Positions 5,380 to 6,165 of a stretch of DNA of 6,165 bases are shown here, in pieces. Every line of letters starts with the position of its first letter. Positions within the stretch are counted from its first letter, which is position 1. Position numbers and translations under genes: made by a program. Source of the DNA: an uncultured Oscillospiraceae bacterium (lineage in GTDB: Bacteria; Bacillota; Clostridia; Oscillospirales; Oscillospiraceae); NCBI GenBank assembly GCA_900758315.1, contig CAAERF010000149.1, positions 1-6,165 of the forward strand. The letters run 5' to 3'. The notes below the pieces were generated by a model that did no database searches, was not told the DNA's origin, and saw only the letters and a program-made list of their open reading frames with translations.

Positions 5380-5408
5380 TTGCAAATTCTTATAGAATAT
5401 GGTATATA
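5380..5408 (+). promoter_or_regulatory. Possible promoter of the serine recombinase gene
   Basis: TTGCAA (5380-5385), 17 bases and TATATA (5403-5408), in a strongly AT-rich stretch. Other -10 candidates, such as TATACG at 5412-5417, are nearby, so the exact boxes are uncertain. The leader would be about 60 bases. Confidence 0.4.
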
Positions 5409-5476
5409 CATTATACGAAACAATGTTTTGAATGAACGCACTGCCGTTCTATGATGTGTAAAGTGAGGTGCCTGCC

Positions 5477-6165
5477 ATGACCGCCGTAATTTACGCCCGC
5501 TATTCCAGCGACAACCAGCGTGAAGAATCCATCGAAGGCCAGATTCGTGAGTGCACGGCCTATGCAGAGAAGAACGGCATCACAGTCATCAAGCACTATA
5601 TTGACCGTGCACTCTCTGCCAAAACGGACAATCGTCCGGAGTTCCAGCAGATGATTAAAGACAGCGAGAAACGGCTGTTTGACATTGTGCTGGTCTGGAA
5701 ACTTGACCGCTTTGCCCGAAACCGTTATGATTCGGCACACTATGAGTACCAGTTGGAGCGAAACCATGTCAAGCTGGTGTCGGCTACTGAACCAATTTCG
5801 GAAGGCCCAGCAGGTATTATGGTCAAGAGTATGCTCACCGGCATGGCTGAATACTATTCCGCAGAGCTTTCTGAAAAAGTCGTGCGCGGCATGACCGAGA
5901 ATGTTCTGAAGGGCAAGTACAACGGCGGCACGATTCCCATTGGCTATACGGTAGACGAGGAAAAGTTCTTCCAGATCGATCCTTTGAAAGCCCCCTTTGT
6001 GGTAGAAGCCTTTCAGCGGTACAACGATGGCGCGACCATGAAAGAACTGATGAACTGGCTGAACGACAGCGGCGTGACCACCAACCGCAACCAGAAGTTT
6101 ACCTATAACAGTATTCAGACCTTGCTGACAAACCGCCGTTATATCGGCGAGAACCGTTTTAAGGA
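5477..6165 (+). CDS. Large serine recombinase, N-terminal part
   Basis: The first 229 residues are visible and the frame runs off the right edge without a stop. Residues about 3-140 form the resolvase catalytic domain: VIYARYSSDNQ with catalytic Ser10 and Arg8, then WKLDRFARNR with Arg78 and Arg81 in the conserved D-R-x-x-R signature, and GMAEYYSAELSEKV leading into the long helix. From about 155 (IPIGYTVDEEKFFQIDP to RRYIGENRF) comes the Recombinase domain typical of large serine recombinases, which usually reach roughly 500-560 residues and end in a zinc-ribbon region, not seen here. Such proteins integrate and excise transposons, integrative elements and phages at short att sites. GAGGTG 6 bases before the ATG supports the start. 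Hand-counted GC is about 49% over 5521-5700, against about 64% over three sampled 60-base lines of the CE17 gene, so a different origin is plausible. Confidence 0.93.
   Translation, partial: MTAVIYARYSSDNQREESIEGQIRECTAYAEKNGITVIKHYIDRALSAKTDNRPEFQQMIKDSEKRLFDIVLVWKLDRFARNRYDSAHYEYQLERNHVKLVSATEPISEGPAGIMVKSMLTGMAEYYSAELSEKVVRGMTENVLKGKYNGGTIPIGYTVDEEKFFQIDPLKAPFVVEAFQRYNDGATMKELMNWLNDSGVTTNRNQKFTYNSIQTLLTNRRYIGENRFK

Larger units (their letters stand above)
5284..5476. other. Gap between the mannan operon and the recombinase gene, possible element boundary
   Basis: No gene is seen here. After the palindrome at 5286-5314 the sequence turns AT-rich, with the tentative recombinase promoter at 5380-5408 and a short inverted repeat GTATA-TACAT-TATAC (5402-5416). 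A weak stem AGTG-TCT-CACT followed by TTTTT near 5353-5367 is too short to call a terminator. Integrase genes usually lie next to one end of their element, so an att junction could fall in this gap, but no duplicate sequence is visible inside the window to place it. Confidence 0.45.

Noticed and set aside
5402..5416. GTATA-TACAT-TATAC inverted repeat as an att core of the serine recombinase
   Set aside because: Arms are only 5 bp in an AT-rich region and no second copy is in the window, so an att site cannot be supported.

Overview
The window reads as a piece of a Gram-positive gut Clostridia chromosome, most likely Faecalibacterium or a close relative. This is inferred from GC-rich coding sequence between AT-rich promoters, strong Shine-Dalgarno sites, a lipoprotein-type sugar-binding protein, and a gene set resembling the beta-mannan utilisation loci described in Faecalibacterium prausnitzii and Roseburia intestinalis. 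The species is not proven by the sequence alone.

Layout, left to right. At 1-332 (minus) is the N-terminus of an ABC-transporter solute-binding lipoprotein, cut by the window edge. A 410-base divergent control region (333-742) carries a near-consensus promoter for it, an 18-bp perfect palindrome, and an extended -10 promoter for a LacI-family regulator (743-1729, plus). The regulator converges on a CE2-like acetylesterase (1891-3003, minus); the gap holds two strong hairpins. A second divergent region (3004-3274) carries the CE2 promoter, a cluster of half-sites related to the 18-bp palindrome, a plus-strand terminator and the promoter of a two-gene operon: a GH113-type beta-mannan oligosaccharide hydrolase (3275-4204) overlapping by ATGA a CE17-like SGNH acetylesterase (4201-5283). 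After a long palindrome at the operon end and an AT-rich gap, the start of a large serine recombinase (5477 onward, plus) runs off the right edge.

How it works together (inference from families and context): the lipoprotein captures acetylated manno-oligosaccharides outside the cell and an ABC permease not in this window imports them. The two cytoplasmic esterases, of different SGNH families, strip acetyl groups at different sugar positions, and the GH113 enzyme shortens the bare chain. The LacI-type protein is the obvious local regulator. The pathway is therefore not new. The less explained parts are the regulatory DNA (shared palindrome and half-sites, paired promoter designs, a terminator with no gene before it) and the recombinase, which may mark the edge of a mobile element inserted next to the sugar locus.
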